Of a DNA stretch of 64,000 nucleotides, positions 34,696-43,730 are shown in pieces (position 1 is the first letter of the stretch; each line of letters opens with the position of its first letter). A program made the position numbers and the translations under genes. The notes under the pieces were generated by a model, which was given only the letters and a program-made list of their open reading frames with translations, had not been told where the DNA came from and did no database searches. The DNA comes from Gemmatimonadota bacterium (GTDB lineage Bacteria; Gemmatimonadota; Gemmatimonadetes; Gemmatimonadales; Gemmatimonadaceae): positions 86,345 through 150,344 of the forward strand of contig JAQBPX010000028.1 of the NCBI GenBank assembly GCA_028287305.1, in the 5' to 3' direction.

Positions 34696-36056
34696 GGGAC
34701 CTTCACCAGCTCGACGCGACGATTGGCCTGGCGTCCTTCCGGCGTGGTGTTGAGGGCGACCGGCTTGCCCTGCCCCATGCCGCGCGGCGTGAGGCGACCC
34801 TCTCCCACGTGCAGCGTGCCAGTGAGATACGCCACGATCGCCTGCGCGCGCTTCTGCGACAGTGCGAGGTTCGCCGCGGGCGTGCCCGAATTGTCGGTGT
34901 GCCCTTCGACCACCAGCTTGAGGTCCGCATGCTCGGACAGCATGTCACCGATGATCTTCAGCGTGGGCGTCGACTCGCCACGAATACGGTCGCTGCCCAC
35001 GTCGAACAGGATGCCCTGCGTGGCCACGTGGCCATCGGCGAGCAGCGCGTCATACAGCTTCTTGCCCCCCGCATTCACGCTCAGGTTGCCGATGAGCGGA
35101 AAGGCCTGCTCGGTCGGCCCGTCGTACTCGAAGATGATCTTGTTCGCGCGCCCGAAGTCGGCGTTCGGGATGTTCGCGATGCGCTTCTCATCCATGTACA
35201 CCTTCACGTAGCGACCATCCGCCTCCATGCGGATGTGGAAGACGCGGCTGTTGTCTTCCTTCTCGCCGCCGAACATGTCGGGGTACTGCGTGCGCGGATC
35301 CACCAGCGATCCCTCGGTGCTCTTCGCGCGCGTCACGCCCGCCGTGGGTCCCGTGAAGAGCACGGTGGCCACGTCGCGATCCGGGGTCTGGATCCCCAGC
35401 TTGTCCGCCCCGGCCGCCGAGTAGAACGCGAACCCATTCCACGGAATGGTTGCGTCGAACTCCATGGTGAAGCGCTGCCCCAGCTTCTCGGGCAGCGGGA
35501 CGGCGAAGATCGTCGGGCTGCTCATCCGCAGCCAGCGGCCGCCCTTCCACTCCACCACCTCGGCGTTGCCACTCACCAGCTCGAGGCGCTGCGGGAAGTT
35601 GCCCACGCGGTCCTTCGAAAAGTCCTCCGAGAAGAGCACGCGCTCACCCGGCACGAAGTCGAAGTTGCTCCAGGCGCCCTGGCCCGGGGCGCCCGCCTGC
35701 TTCGGCGCGTCTGCGCTGCCTTCGCCCGAGGCGGGAGCCGCCGCGGCAGGCGCCACGCGTGCAGGAGAGTCCTTCGGCTGCTTCGACGGCGGCAGCACGG
35801 TGCCTGAGCTGTCCGTGAGCACCACCTTCTTGCCCGCCTCCTTCGCGCGCTTCGGGCAGTCCGCATCGCCCACGATGCATGCGAACGCCCCGTCGAACTC
35901 CTCGAGCACTCGATCCTCCGCCTGCTCGACCTTTTGCTCGGCGCGCTCCTTCACCTTCTGCTTGAGCCGATCGCCCAGCCCCTGTGCCTGAACGCCCGGC
36001 AGGGCGAGAACGAGAAGGGCCAGTACAACTAACGAAGTACGTAACGAGCGTTTCAT
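34692..36056 (-). CDS. OmpA-family protein with LamG-like domain
   Basis: First gene of the five-gene operon; 454 residues. A signal peptide (SLRTSLVVLALLVLALPGVQAQ) is followed by a charged coiled-coil-like segment (DRLKQKVKERAEQKVEQAED), an Ala/Pro linker, a concanavalin/LamG-like beta-sandwich (VLFSEDFSKDRVGNFPQRLE to NKIIFEYDG) and a C-terminal OmpA peptidoglycan-binding domain (ILFDVGSDRIRGESTPTL, VVEGHTDNSGTPAANLALSQ as VVEGHTDNSG, and MGQGKPV). There is no beta-barrel, so it is a periplasmic protein that tethers something to the cell wall. GAGG lies ~10 bases before the ATG. Confidence 0.85.
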   Translation of the reverse strand: MKRSLRTSLVVLALLVLALPGVQAQGLGDRLKQKVKERAEQKVEQAEDRVLEEFDGAFACIVGDADCPKRAKEAGKKVVLTDSSGTVLPPSKQPKDSPARVAPAAAAPASGEGSADAPKQAGAPGQGAWSNFDFVPGERVLFSEDFSKDRVGNFPQRLELVSGNAEVVEWKGGRWLRMSSPTIFAVPLPEKLGQRFTMEFDATIPWNGFAFYSAAGADKLGIQTPDRDVATVLFTGPTAGVTRAKSTEGSLVDPRTQYPDMFGGEKEDNSRVFHIRMEADGRYVKVYMDEKRIANIPNADFGRANKIIFEYDGPTEQAFPLIGNLSVNAGGKKLYDALLADGHVATQGILFDVGSDRIRGESTPTLKIIGDMLSEHADLKLVVEGHTDNSGTPAANLALSQKRAQAIVAYLTGTLHVGEGRLTPRGMGQGKPVALNTTPEGRQANRRVELVKVP

Positions 36057-36150
36057 GACGGAACCTCGGGGGGGTGGGAGCATCGGGACTTGCCTATCCA
36101 GCCAGCGCGGATACGATTGCTTCGGCGCGTTATTCCCGTGTTTCGCCAGC

Positions 36151-36170
36151 CGTTACCTGCGCAGGTAACG
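36151..36170. promoter_or_regulatory. Perfect 20-bp palindrome, candidate operator
   Basis: CGTTACCTGC followed directly by its reverse complement GCAGGTAACG, a perfect 20-bp palindrome with no spacer. It lies in the 145-base space between the OmpA-like operon and the divergent BTAD/TPR regulator, 95 bases from one start and 31 bases from the other, where a dimeric regulator could control both. Confidence 0.6.
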
Positions 36171-36201
36171 CCCGGAATTCTCCCGTTTCCCGCACGAAAG
36201 C

Positions 36202-39045
36202 GTGATCCACCTCAGGTTGCTGGGCACCGTGGACGCGCGGGACGACCTCGGCGCGCCGCTCAAGCGGATCATCGCGCAGCCCAAGCGGCTGGCGCTGCTG
36301 GCGTACCTGGCGCTTGGAAATGGCCAGCTTCGCATGCGCGACCTGCTCCTCGCCCAGTTCTGGCCGGAGCTCGACACCACCCACGCGCGAGCGGCGCTCC
36401 GCCAGGCGCTGCATCACCTGCGTCGCGACCTTGGGGAGGGTGCGATCACCGGTGAGGGTGAAGGCCTCGCGATGAACATGGCCCTTGTGCAGTGCGACGC
36501 CTGCGACTTCGCGCGACATGTGACCGCGGGCGACGATGCAGCAGCCCTCGACTGCTACGGCGGCACCCTGCTCGACGGCGTGCACGTGAGCGATGCCTCC
36601 ACGGAATGGGAAGCGTGGCTCGATGGCGAGCGCGCCAGGCTGCGCGACATGGCGCTGGCCGCGGCGCGGCGCCTCGTCTCCGCGGCGCGAGCGCGCGGCG
36701 ACCTGGAGGGCGCGGTGACGCTCGCTCGTCGTGCCTGCCAGCTGGCGCCGGACGACGACGCGACCGCCTGCGCGCTCGTGAGCGCACTTTCCGCACAGGG
36801 TGACGCGTGCGGCGCGCTGCGCGTCCACGAGGCGTTCGCCAGGCGGATGCGGCGCGAGTTCGAGCTCGACGTCTCGCCGGAGATGACCGCGCTGGTCGCG
36901 CGCATTCGCAGCGAGGAGCGGTCGGCACCGGGCATCATCACGCCGGTGGAGGCGGCGGCGATCATCTCGGCCCCGCACGCGGTGCGGAGCACCGAGCGAA
37001 GCTGGCCGAGGAAGCGCGCACTGGCGGTGGCAGTGATGGCGATGGCCGCATTCGCTGCAGCGCTCGCATGGCGGGCCAGCCATGCGCCGGAACCCACGGT
37101 GCTCGCCATCGGCCTCATTCGCGACCACACCGGCTCGCCGGAGCTTGCGGCTGCAGTGAGCGAGCTGCTCGCAACGGACATGGCACGCGACGCGGGGTCT
37201 CGCGTCATCAGCACCCCGCGCATGTTCGAGCTGCTCACGCAGGTGGACAGCGCGGGCGGCGAGCGCCAGCGCATGGCTCGCGCTGCGCGACTGGCCGGCG
37301 CCGACGAATTCCTGGAGGGTGCACTCTACCGCGACTCCACCGGCCTTCGGCTGGAGCTCGACCGCGTGGACCTCCGCACCGGTCGCGCGGTGAACTCGCG
37401 CACGATTTCGGGCGCCGATCCATTCGTGCTCGCGGAGCGCGCGACGGGCGGCGTGCTCGGCACCATGCGCATCGGCCCGCCGCGCGGGCGACTGCAGGAC
37501 GTCGTCGCCAACTCTCCCATGGCGCTGCGCTTCTACCAGGAGGGAGTGCGCGCTCGATCGCAGAACGACATGGCGGCGGCCAAGCGCTTTTTCGCCGCCG
37601 CGGTGGCGGAGGACTCCTCCTTCGCGATGGCCACCTTTGCGCTCGCCGTGATGCAGGACTCGGTGGGCCCGCTGCACTACCGGGCGCTCCACCTGGCCGA
37701 GCGGACTTCCGATCGTGAACGCCTCCTGATCCAGGCCACGCTCGCTCACACCTTCGACGATCCGGCGGCGCTCGCATTTGCCGAGACGCTGGCCGTGCGC
37801 TATCCGTCCGAGCCGGACGGCGCGCTGATGCTCGGCCAGGCGCTGGTCTATGAGGGCCGGCCCGCCGAGGCGATCCCGCCGTTGCGCCAGGTGATCGCCA
37901 TGGACTCGGCGAGCCTGCGCTCGAGCGACGCCTGCCGCGCGTGCGAGGCCTACTCCGAGCTGGCGTCGGCGTACACCCACATGGATTCGATGCAGGCAGC
38001 GGAGCGCGTGGCGCGGGAGTACCATGCGCGCGCGCCGGCCCGGGTGCAGTCGCTCTATCCACTGATCGACATCCTCGACGACCAGCGGCACTTCGACGAG
38101 GTGCGCGCCCTGCTCGGACAGATGGAGGTTGCCAACGGCTCCGCGCTCGGCGAGTACGGACACCGGGCGGACCTCCTGATCAAGGAAGGTCGATTCGGCG
38201 AGGCCGAGGCCTACCTGCAGCGCGTGATAGAATCGACGCATGGCGACGACCGCGCGAACGCGCAGTGGGGATATACCATCCTCCTGCGCAACGAGGGACG
38301 ATATCGCGAGGCGCTCGCGCTCGCCGAGGTGCTGCGCCAGCGCGACGCCCGCCCGCCGGCGGCATTCGCCCAGCGATACTGGAGCGGCGGGATGCGCGCA
38401 ATGATCCTGCACGACATGGGACGCTACGCCGAGGTGATTGCGCTGCGAGATTCTTCCATGCGGACGCCCTATGGTTCGACGCTCACGCGCAAGTCACGCA
38501 GCCTTGCCGGCGAGATGACGCAGGCGGCCGCGGCGCGCGCGGAGATGGGTGACACCGCGGGGCTGCGGACAATCGCCGAGCAGGTCGAGTTTCACGGGAG
38601 CCGCACCGGATATGGAATGGTGCGCCGGTTCCATCATTATGTTCGCGGCCTTCGGTACGGACTGCTGGGGCGGCACGAGGACGCCGTGCGCGAGCTGCGC
38701 GCGTCCATCTTCTCCCCGGTCACGGGCTTCGTGCGCGAGAACTATGAACTGGGCAAGGAACTACTGGCCGCCGGACGCCCGGCCGAGGCGGCGTACTGGT
38801 TCGACGCCGGGTTGCGTGGGCCGCTTGGCGCTGGTGGCCTGGGCGTCACCCGACCGAAGCTCGAGTTGATGCTCGGGCGCGCCCGCGAGCGGATGGGCGA
38901 CACGCTGGGTGCCGTCGCCAGCTACGAGTATGCGATGGCAGCCTGGGAGCACGCCGATCCGGTCGTGCATCCCATGCGCGCGGAGGCGGCGAGCCGCGTT
39001 CAGGCACTCCGCGCGGTGAGGGTGAAGAACTCCACGATGCGCTGA
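36202..39045 (+). CDS. BTAD/TPR membrane-anchored transcriptional regulator
   Basis: Regulator of 947 residues. An OmpR-type winged helix (residues ~1-95: [40 protein letters not shown]) is followed by a bacterial transcriptional activator (BTAD) domain to ~235, a single membrane helix at ~272-290 ([18 protein letters not shown]), a TolB-like or adenylate-cyclase-associated segment ([20 protein letters not shown]) and TPR-like helices to the end. The N-terminal DNA-binding part is cytoplasmic and the TPR part extracytoplasmic, so it can sense envelope signals directly. It starts at GTG 36202 and probably controls the divergent envelope operon. Its 3' end overlaps the chemotaxis receptor by 46 bases. 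Confidence 0.85.
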   Translation: MIHLRLLGTVDARDDLGAPLKRIIAQPKRLALLAYLALGNGQLRMRDLLLAQFWPELDTTHARAALRQALHHLRRDLGEGAITGEGEGLAMNMALVQCDACDFARHVTAGDDAAALDCYGGTLLDGVHVSDASTEWEAWLDGERARLRDMALAAARRLVSAARARGDLEGAVTLARRACQLAPDDDATACALVSALSAQGDACGALRVHEAFARRMRREFELDVSPEMTALVARIRSEERSAPGIITPVEAAAIISAPHAVRSTERSWPRKRALAVAVMAMAAFAAALAWRASHAPEPTVLAIGLIRDHTGSPELAAAVSELLATDMARDAGSRVISTPRMFELLTQVDSAGGERQRMARAARLAGADEFLEGALYRDSTGLRLELDRVDLRTGRAVNSRTISGADPFVLAERATGGVLGTMRIGPPRGRLQDVVANSPMALRFYQEGVRARSQNDMAAAKRFFAAAVAEDSSFAMATFALAVMQDSVGPLHYRALHLAERTSDRERLLIQATLAHTFDDPAALAFAETLAVRYPSEPDGALMLGQALVYEGRPAEAIPPLRQVIAMDSASLRSSDACRACEAYSELASAYTHMDSMQAAERVAREYHARAPARVQSLYPLIDILDDQRHFDEVRALLGQMEVANGSALGEYGHRADLLIKEGRFGEAEAYLQRVIESTHGDDRANAQWGYTILLRNEGRYREALALAEVLRQRDARPPAAFAQRYWSGGMRAMILHDMGRYAEVIALRDSSMRTPYGSTLTRKSRSLAGEMTQAAAARAEMGDTAGLRTIAEQVEFHGSRTGYGMVRRFHHYVRGLRYGLLGRHEDAVRELRASIFSPVTGFVRENYELGKELLAAGRPAEAAYWFDAGLRGPLGAGGLGVTRPKLELMLGRARERMGDTLGAVASYEYAMAAWEHADPVVHPMRAEAASRVQALRAVRVKNSTMR

Positions 39046-40496
39046 AGCGACTCGGCCTGGCTCGCCATCTCCTCGGCGGTCGAGGCCAGCTGCTCCGCGG
39101 CGGATGCCGTCTGCTGGGTGATGGAATCCACCTGGCTCATGGCGCCGTTGATCTGCGTGACGCCCACCGCCTGCTCGTGTGACGCCGCGGCGACTTCCTG
39201 CACGAGTTCGGCCGTGCGACGGATGGCCGGGACCAGCTCCCTGAGCCAGTTGCCCGAGCGCTCGGCCACGGCCACGCTGCTCACCGCCATGGCGCCGATC
39301 TCGTTGGCTGCAGACTGGCTGCGCTCCGCGAGCTTGCGCACCTCGGTGGCCACCACGGCGAAGCCCTTGCCGTGATCGCCGGCGCGGGCGGCCTCGATGG
39401 CGGCGTTGAGCGCCAGCAGGTTGGTCTGGTAGGCGATGTCCTCGATGATCCCGATCTTCTGCGCGATCGTCTTCATCGCGGCCGTGGTCTCCTGCACCAC
39501 GCGGCCGCCCTGCTCGGCGTCGGTCGCGCTCTTGAGCGCCGTCTGCTCGGTGGTGCGGCTGGACTCGGCGTTGGAGGTGATGGAGGCGTTCATCTGCTCG
39601 AGGCTGGCGGAGGTCTCCTGGACCGATGCCGCCTGCTCACTGGTGCCCTGCGAGAGGCTGGCGGCGGTGTCCGCGACCTGCGCGGACGCGTTGCCGAGTG
39701 CGGCCGCGTTGTGACGCACGTCGGTGATCACGCGCTCCATCTCGATGGCGAACCCGTTGAAGTGGCGAGCCATGTCGCCCAGCTCATCCTCGGAGAAGAC
39801 GCGCATGCGCACGCTGAGGTCCCCGGTGGACATGCGCTCGAGGTTGCGCGTGGCGGCGATGATCGGCTTCGAGATCCGGCTGGCGAGCAGGAGCGAGATG
39901 CCAAGGCCGGACGCGACCATCAGCGAGAGGAATGACCACATCGCCAGGCGCGCGCGCCTGCGACTCGTATCGGCGGCCTGGATGGCTGCCTCCTTGTCGA
40001 TGCCGGAGAGGCGGTCCATGTCGTCGAGCATGGCGGCGTGCATCGCGCGGGCGGGCAGGTACTCGGTGTCGTACTTGTCGCGCGCCGTGCTGGCGCTCGT
40101 CTTCGCGAGCGCCAGGACCTCATCCTCGATGTTGTTGAGCTTCTTCTCGTCGAACTGCGCCACCTGGTCGATGGCCTGCAACACCGTCGCGGAGGGATGC
40201 AGCGCGCGCAGCTCGGAGGTGCGGAGCACCACCATGCTGTCCGCGGCAAGCTTTCGCTGGAGCTCCGCCTCGTTGGAGGTGTCGAGCAGGTATCCGCGCA
40301 TCGCGTCGCTCATCTCCATCACCGACAGCCGGATCTGGATGGCCTTGGCAGCGATCACGTCGTCGCGGTCGATCACCTCCTGCAGCTGGCCCACGGTCCG
40401 TGAGATCATGGACAGCGCGCCCACCGAGGCGAGCGTGCCGGTGAGCAGCACGGTGAAGAATCCGGCGAGCAGCCTGGTGCGGATGGTGACTTTCAT
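39000..40496 (-). CDS. Methyl-accepting chemotaxis receptor
   Basis: Chemoreceptor of 498 residues. Helix 1 ([20 protein letters not shown]) precedes a helical-bundle sensor domain of ~170 residues ([20 protein letters not shown]), then helix 2 ([19 protein letters not shown]), a HAMP domain ([18 protein letters not shown]) and the cytoplasmic signalling coil with the conserved hairpin tip [20 protein letters not shown]. It would control CheA. No che genes are within the window. The frame is open far upstream, but the start at 40496 places the first helix at the usual position. Confidence 0.92.
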   Translation of the reverse strand: MKVTIRTRLLAGFFTVLLTGTLASVGALSMISRTVGQLQEVIDRDDVIAAKAIQIRLSVMEMSDAMRGYLLDTSNEAELQRKLAADSMVVLRTSELRALHPSATVLQAIDQVAQFDEKKLNNIEDEVLALAKTSASTARDKYDTEYLPARAMHAAMLDDMDRLSGIDKEAAIQAADTSRRRARLAMWSFLSLMVASGLGISLLLASRISKPIIAATRNLERMSTGDLSVRMRVFSEDELGDMARHFNGFAIEMERVITDVRHNAAALGNASAQVADTAASLSQGTSEQAASVQETSASLEQMNASITSNAESSRTTEQTALKSATDAEQGGRVVQETTAAMKTIAQKIGIIEDIAYQTNLLALNAAIEAARAGDHGKGFAVVATEVRKLAERSQSAANEIGAMAVSSVAVAERSGNWLRELVPAIRRTAELVQEVAAASHEQAVGVTQINGAMSQVDSITQQTASAAEQLASTAEEMASQAESLQRIVEFFTLTARSA

Positions 40497-40713
40497 GGTG
40501 ACGATGGGAGGCGAGGGTGACGGCCTGATTGCACGTCGCAGAGGATACGCCCGCCGGCGCCATGGCTTCCAATGCTTCGTTGGCAGGCTTCCCATGCCTC
40601 GCCGGGTGCGGGGTGGCCAGGCATGACATCCCTGACAAGCGGGTATTGGATGCCGGAGCGCGCCGGCGAGAGGTTGCGTCATCAGCTCACCGACTTCCCG
40701 AACCTCCAGGATC

Positions 40714-41091
40714 ATGTCCCGTCATATCGCATCACTCGTCATCACCTCCGCCTTCATCCTCTCCGCATCGGCGCACGCGCAGGCGGTCGAGGGCGACAAG
40801 ACTTTCTTCGATTTCCAGGTCGAGCAGGCCGTGCGCGTCAAGTCCGTGCGCGCGCCGGAGTTCCCGGATCGCCTGCGGGCGATGGGCAAGGAGCAGCAGG
40901 TGCTCGTGCAGTTCGTGGTGGACGAGCGCGGCCAGGCCCAGATGAACACCTTCAAGGTGATCAAGTCCACGGACGGTGAGCTCACCGAGTCCGTGCGCCG
41001 CGCGATCAGCGTGTCGAGCTTCTTCCCGGCCGAGTTTCAGGGGCACAAGGTGAAGCAGCTGGTGCAGCAGCCGTTCACGTTCAAGCCGTAG
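40714..41091 (+). CDS. Exported TonB C-terminal domain protein
   Basis: Exported protein of 125 residues: signal peptide [20 protein letters not shown] with cleavage near AHA-QA, then a TonB-C fold ([66 protein letters not shown]). True TonB proteins keep an N-terminal membrane anchor and a Pro-rich linker, both missing here, so it is a free periplasmic domain that may bind TonB boxes or modulate energy transfer rather than drive it. AGGA lies eight bases before the ATG. Confidence 0.8.
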   Translation: MSRHIASLVITSAFILSASAHAQAVEGDKTFFDFQVEQAVRVKSVRAPEFPDRLRAMGKEQQVLVQFVVDERGQAQMNTFKVIKSTDGELTESVRRAISVSSFFPAEFQGHKVKQLVQQPFTFKP

Positions 41092-41130
41092 TGGCGCGAC
41101 ACCGCCTCGCGGCGAACCTCGATGGCGGCT

Positions 41131-42096
41131 TCAGGTGTTGATCAGCGCAGTGATCGCGCTGGTCATCGCCTGGAGGCGCTGGTCGAAGGAACCGTTGATG
41201 ACCAGGAACCCACGTTTGGCCAGCGAGAGTTCCTCGAACAACCGCTCGAAGTGCGAGGCGCGCTCGTCCCGCAGGACGCGCGTGCCGTCGTCCACCCAGG
41301 GCACATCGCAATCGAGCAGGAAAGTGAGGTCGTAATGCCGCGCCCGCGCGGCATCCGTAAGCCATCGGGGGCGACCGTGCGTCACGATGTCGCTCCACGT
41401 GCATGTCGTGAGCAGCTCGGTGTCACAGATGAGCACACGATTCGCTCGCTCGGCGGCCGCGTCCTCGAGCGTCGCCTGTCCCCACGCGATCGCCTCGAAA
41501 TCGACCGGCCGTAGCGCTCGCGCATCGAGTGTCGCGCAATACTCGCGCCCATATTCCGGAACCCACGCAGTTGCGAACCGGGCAGAAAGCTGCTCGGCCA
41601 TCGTCGTCTTTCCCGTGGATTCAGGACCCATGAGCGCGACGCGCCTGGCGTACCACGGCCTCACGATGCGTGGGATGTACTGCCACTGACCCATCGGGTC
41701 GTTGCGAATCTCCGTGCCGGAGACTGGAATCGCCCGCCGCACCAGATCGACACAGACATGCTTCGCGTCGAGACGGCGGGCGAGCTCGTCTCCGTAGGAC
41801 TCCGAGGTGAACACGACATCCACCTCACCCGCGTGTCGCTCGATGAGCGCGGTCCAGATCTCCCAGAAGCGGGGATCTTCTTCCGGCGCCTGTGGCACCT
41901 CTTCCGAGACGTGAACTACGCGACAATCAGGATTCGCCTGTCGCACCCATTGGAAGCGCGCGCCACCGGGAATGGGTTCGCTCGCGATGGAACACACCAA
42001 CACAGTGAGCGCCTCTACCTGCGACCGCGCCGAGCGTATCAGGTGCGCATGCCCTTCGTGGTAGGGCAGGAACTTGCCGAGGATCAGGCCGCGCAC
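41131..42096 (-). CDS. NadR-like NMN adenylyltransferase / nicotinamide riboside kinase
   Basis: Bifunctional NAD-salvage enzyme of 321 residues. The N-terminal half is a nucleotidyltransferase: GLILGKFLPYHEGHAHLIRS has the HxGH motif (HEGH) that binds ATP, and TSESYGDELARRLDAKHVCV and SGTEIRNDP are typical of NMN adenylyltransferases. The C-terminal half is a kinase with Walker A GPESTGKTT and lid region near RVLRDERASHFERL. It would turn nicotinamide riboside into NMN and then NAD. The N-terminal DNA-binding domain of E. coli NadR is absent. The start is GTG at 42096, inside a 14-bp palindrome; last gene of a five-gene unit. Confidence 0.85.
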   Translation of the reverse strand: MRGLILGKFLPYHEGHAHLIRSARSQVEALTVLVCSIASEPIPGGARFQWVRQANPDCRVVHVSEEVPQAPEEDPRFWEIWTALIERHAGEVDVVFTSESYGDELARRLDAKHVCVDLVRRAIPVSGTEIRNDPMGQWQYIPRIVRPWYARRVALMGPESTGKTTMAEQLSARFATAWVPEYGREYCATLDARALRPVDFEAIAWGQATLEDAAAERANRVLICDTELLTTCTWSDIVTHGRPRWLTDAARARHYDLTFLLDCDVPWVDDGTRVLRDERASHFERLFEELSLAKRGFLVINGSFDQRLQAMTSAITALINT

Positions 42097-42106
42097 TGCA
42101 GTGCGG

Positions 42107-42526
42107 TTACCGGCGCATCGGCTGCTGCAGCGCCAGCGAACGCAGGCTGTCGATCGGCAGCGTGACGATCCCGCGACGCAGCCCCAGCGGCAGGTAGGTC
42201 CACTCACCTGACTTCGTCTCAGCCACTACGAGCGGCACGCGATCGCCGCACACGAGCAACACGTCATGGTCATGCTGGCCCGACTGGTACGCCACGCAAT
42301 CGGGCTGGTAGTGGTACACGGACTCGATCATGGAGTCCACGACCTCGCGCTGGTCACCCTTGATGCGAAACAGGGCGTGCGGGATGCGCCCATTGTGCGG
42401 CCAGCTGGCGGTGTAGCCCGTCCACCACTTGCCGCCCACGAACGAGAGGTCTGCGTCGCGGGCGCACGCGGCGACCGCGACTACGAGGGCCGCGAGCATC
42501 GCAAGGCCTCCGCGAGGGCGTGTCAT
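42107..42526 (-). CDS. Lipoprotein, paralogous to ankyrin lipoprotein N-domain
   Basis: Exported lipoprotein of 139 residues: signal peptide GGLAMLAALVVAVAAC with a lipobox ending in Cys. The mature domain (GGKWWTGYTASWPHNGRIPH, ALFRIKGDQREVVDSMIESV, PDCVAYQSGQHDHDVLLVCG, EWTYLPLGLRRGIVT) aligns along its whole length with the N-terminal part of the ankyrin lipoprotein at 56481-57266, sharing GRIP-AL, PDCV-QS-H, CG-R-P-VV and EW--P-GLRR. The function is unknown. It overlaps the racemase gene (ATGA), so it is coupled to it. Confidence 0.65.
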   Translation of the reverse strand: MTRPRGGLAMLAALVVAVAACARDADLSFVGGKWWTGYTASWPHNGRIPHALFRIKGDQREVVDSMIESVYHYQPDCVAYQSGQHDHDVLLVCGDRVPLVVAETKSGEWTYLPLGLRRGIVTLPIDSLRSLALQQPMRR

Positions 42527-43233
42527 GACGTCACCGTATCGGGGCCGCCGCGCAGCCGCGCGACGATGGCGGACACGTGCAGTCCGGGGGTATCGAGCGC
42601 CGGCAGGCCGGCGACCGACGAAGACTGCAGCAGGAGGGGAAGCTCCGTTCCGCCGAGGATCACGCCATCAATCTGCTGGCTGTCGCGGAGCCGCGCGACC
42701 AGCGCTTCCATTCCGGCGCGTGTCCGTGGGTGGAACTCGCCCACCAGCAGTTCACCGATGTAGTGGTCATGCACCCACGTGAGGTCCGGCTCCGGCGGCA
42801 CCACCACCGTGAGCCCTCGCCGGCCGAATACCTCCCGATAGAACGGCGCCTCCATGGTGAATCGCGTGCCGAGCAGGCCAAGGCGCTCCAGCCCGAGCCG
42901 GGAGGCCTCGCGCGCCGCCACTTCCACGATGCTCAGCAGCGGGATCGAAGTGCGCTGCACGAGCGCATCGAACACGATGTGCGGCGTGTTGGCGGAGAGC
43001 GCGGCGAAGTCGGCACCAGCGCCAGCGAGTCGCTGCAGCTCGGGCATCAGGTTCTCGATGAGCCCCGGCAGGTCGTGCTGCGCGAGCGAGAGCGCGCGTC
43101 GCACGTCGATGCTGTTGATCACGAGCGACGGCGCGGTGCCCGGCTCGAGCATCGCCCACTCGGCCAGGATGCGCCGATAGTAGTCGACGGTCGACTCCGG
43201 CCCGATGCCGCCGATGATGCCGGCGGTCGTCAT
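42523..43233 (-). CDS. Aspartate/glutamate racemase-family protein lacking both Cys
   Basis: Member of the Asp/Glu racemase superfamily, 236 residues, with the usual plan: GIIGGIGPESTVDYYRRILA at the start, INSIDVRRAL, FAALSANTPHIVFDAL, LLGTRFTMEAPFYREVF and LGGTELPLLLQ. The two catalytic cysteines expected in CNT and GCTE positions are Ala (SANTPH) and Gly (GGTEL) here, and the whole protein has no Cys at all. A standard two-base racemisation is therefore unlikely; it may use another acid-base pair or act on a different reaction. The ATG has GGTGAAG upstream, and its stop overlaps the next gene. Confidence 0.72.
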   Translation of the reverse strand: MTTAGIIGGIGPESTVDYYRRILAEWAMLEPGTAPSLVINSIDVRRALSLAQHDLPGLIENLMPELQRLAGAGADFAALSANTPHIVFDALVQRTSIPLLSIVEVAAREASRLGLERLGLLGTRFTMEAPFYREVFGRRGLTVVVPPEPDLTWVHDHYIGELLVGEFHPRTRAGMEALVARLRDSQQIDGVILGGTELPLLLQSSSVAGLPALDTPGLHVSAIVARLRGGPDTVTS

Positions 43234-43262
43234 CGCTTCACCGCGAAGTTCACTCTGACAAG

Positions 43263-43730
43263 CTAGCCATTCAGCGCTGCCTGCAGCTCCGGAGTGAGTG
43301 CCAGGTCGCCGGGCGCCAGCTTGAAGAGCCGATTGAGCGCGTTGCCGAAGATGTCCACGCGCACGTCACCGGGCGGGCCGATCGGTCCGCAGAGCACGGT
43401 TCCGATGGTCGCCTTCACCTGCACTTCGCATCGCGCATCGAACGCCTTCCACAGGGCACTGGCGGAGCCCTGCGCTTCGCGCAGCACCGCGACTGCGTCG
43501 GCTGCGCGGTTTGGCGGGAACGCCATGAGCAGCCCGTCCCCGAGTGCCTTCACCACCGTGCCGCCGGCCCGTGGAGCGGCGTCAGCGAAGATTGCGTGTG
43601 CCGCGCGCACCGTGTCGAGGGTGGCGACGTCCCCATGCGCCGCGCACGCGGCCGTCGAACCGGCTACCGAGGTGAGGGCGAGCACGAGCTCTCGAGGCAT
43701 GACGGCATCATCCATTGGCGCGCGAGTCAT
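43263..43730 (-). CDS. Degenerate class III nucleotide cyclase domain
   Basis: Stand-alone domain of 155 residues related to class III adenylate/guanylate cyclases. The second metal-binding motif is intact in GGTVVKALGDGLLMAFP, as are KATIGTVLCGPIGPPGDVRV and the late strand LALTPELQ. The first metal-binding Asp (FTDIxGST in active members) is replaced in LALTSVAGSTAAC, and the transition-state Asn/Arg region reads NALNRLFKL, so activity is doubtful. It might bind nucleotide as a sensor. No membrane segment. The ATG overlaps the stop of the upstream lipoprotein gene (ATGA). Confidence 0.65.
   Translation of the reverse strand: MTRAPMDDAVMPRELVLALTSVAGSTAACAAHGDVATLDTVRAAHAIFADAAPRAGGTVVKALGDGLLMAFPPNRAADAVAVLREAQGSASALWKAFDARCEVQVKATIGTVLCGPIGPPGDVRVDIFGNALNRLFKLAPGDLALTPELQAALNG

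Noticed and set aside
36130..38412. 760-codon open frame on the minus strand
   Set aside because: Antisense to the BTAD regulator; no motifs and shadow-type composition.
40497..40713. Cyclic-di-GMP riboswitch ahead of the chemotaxis receptor
   Set aside because: The 217-base divergent space has no GEMM-like conserved core that I can recognise.
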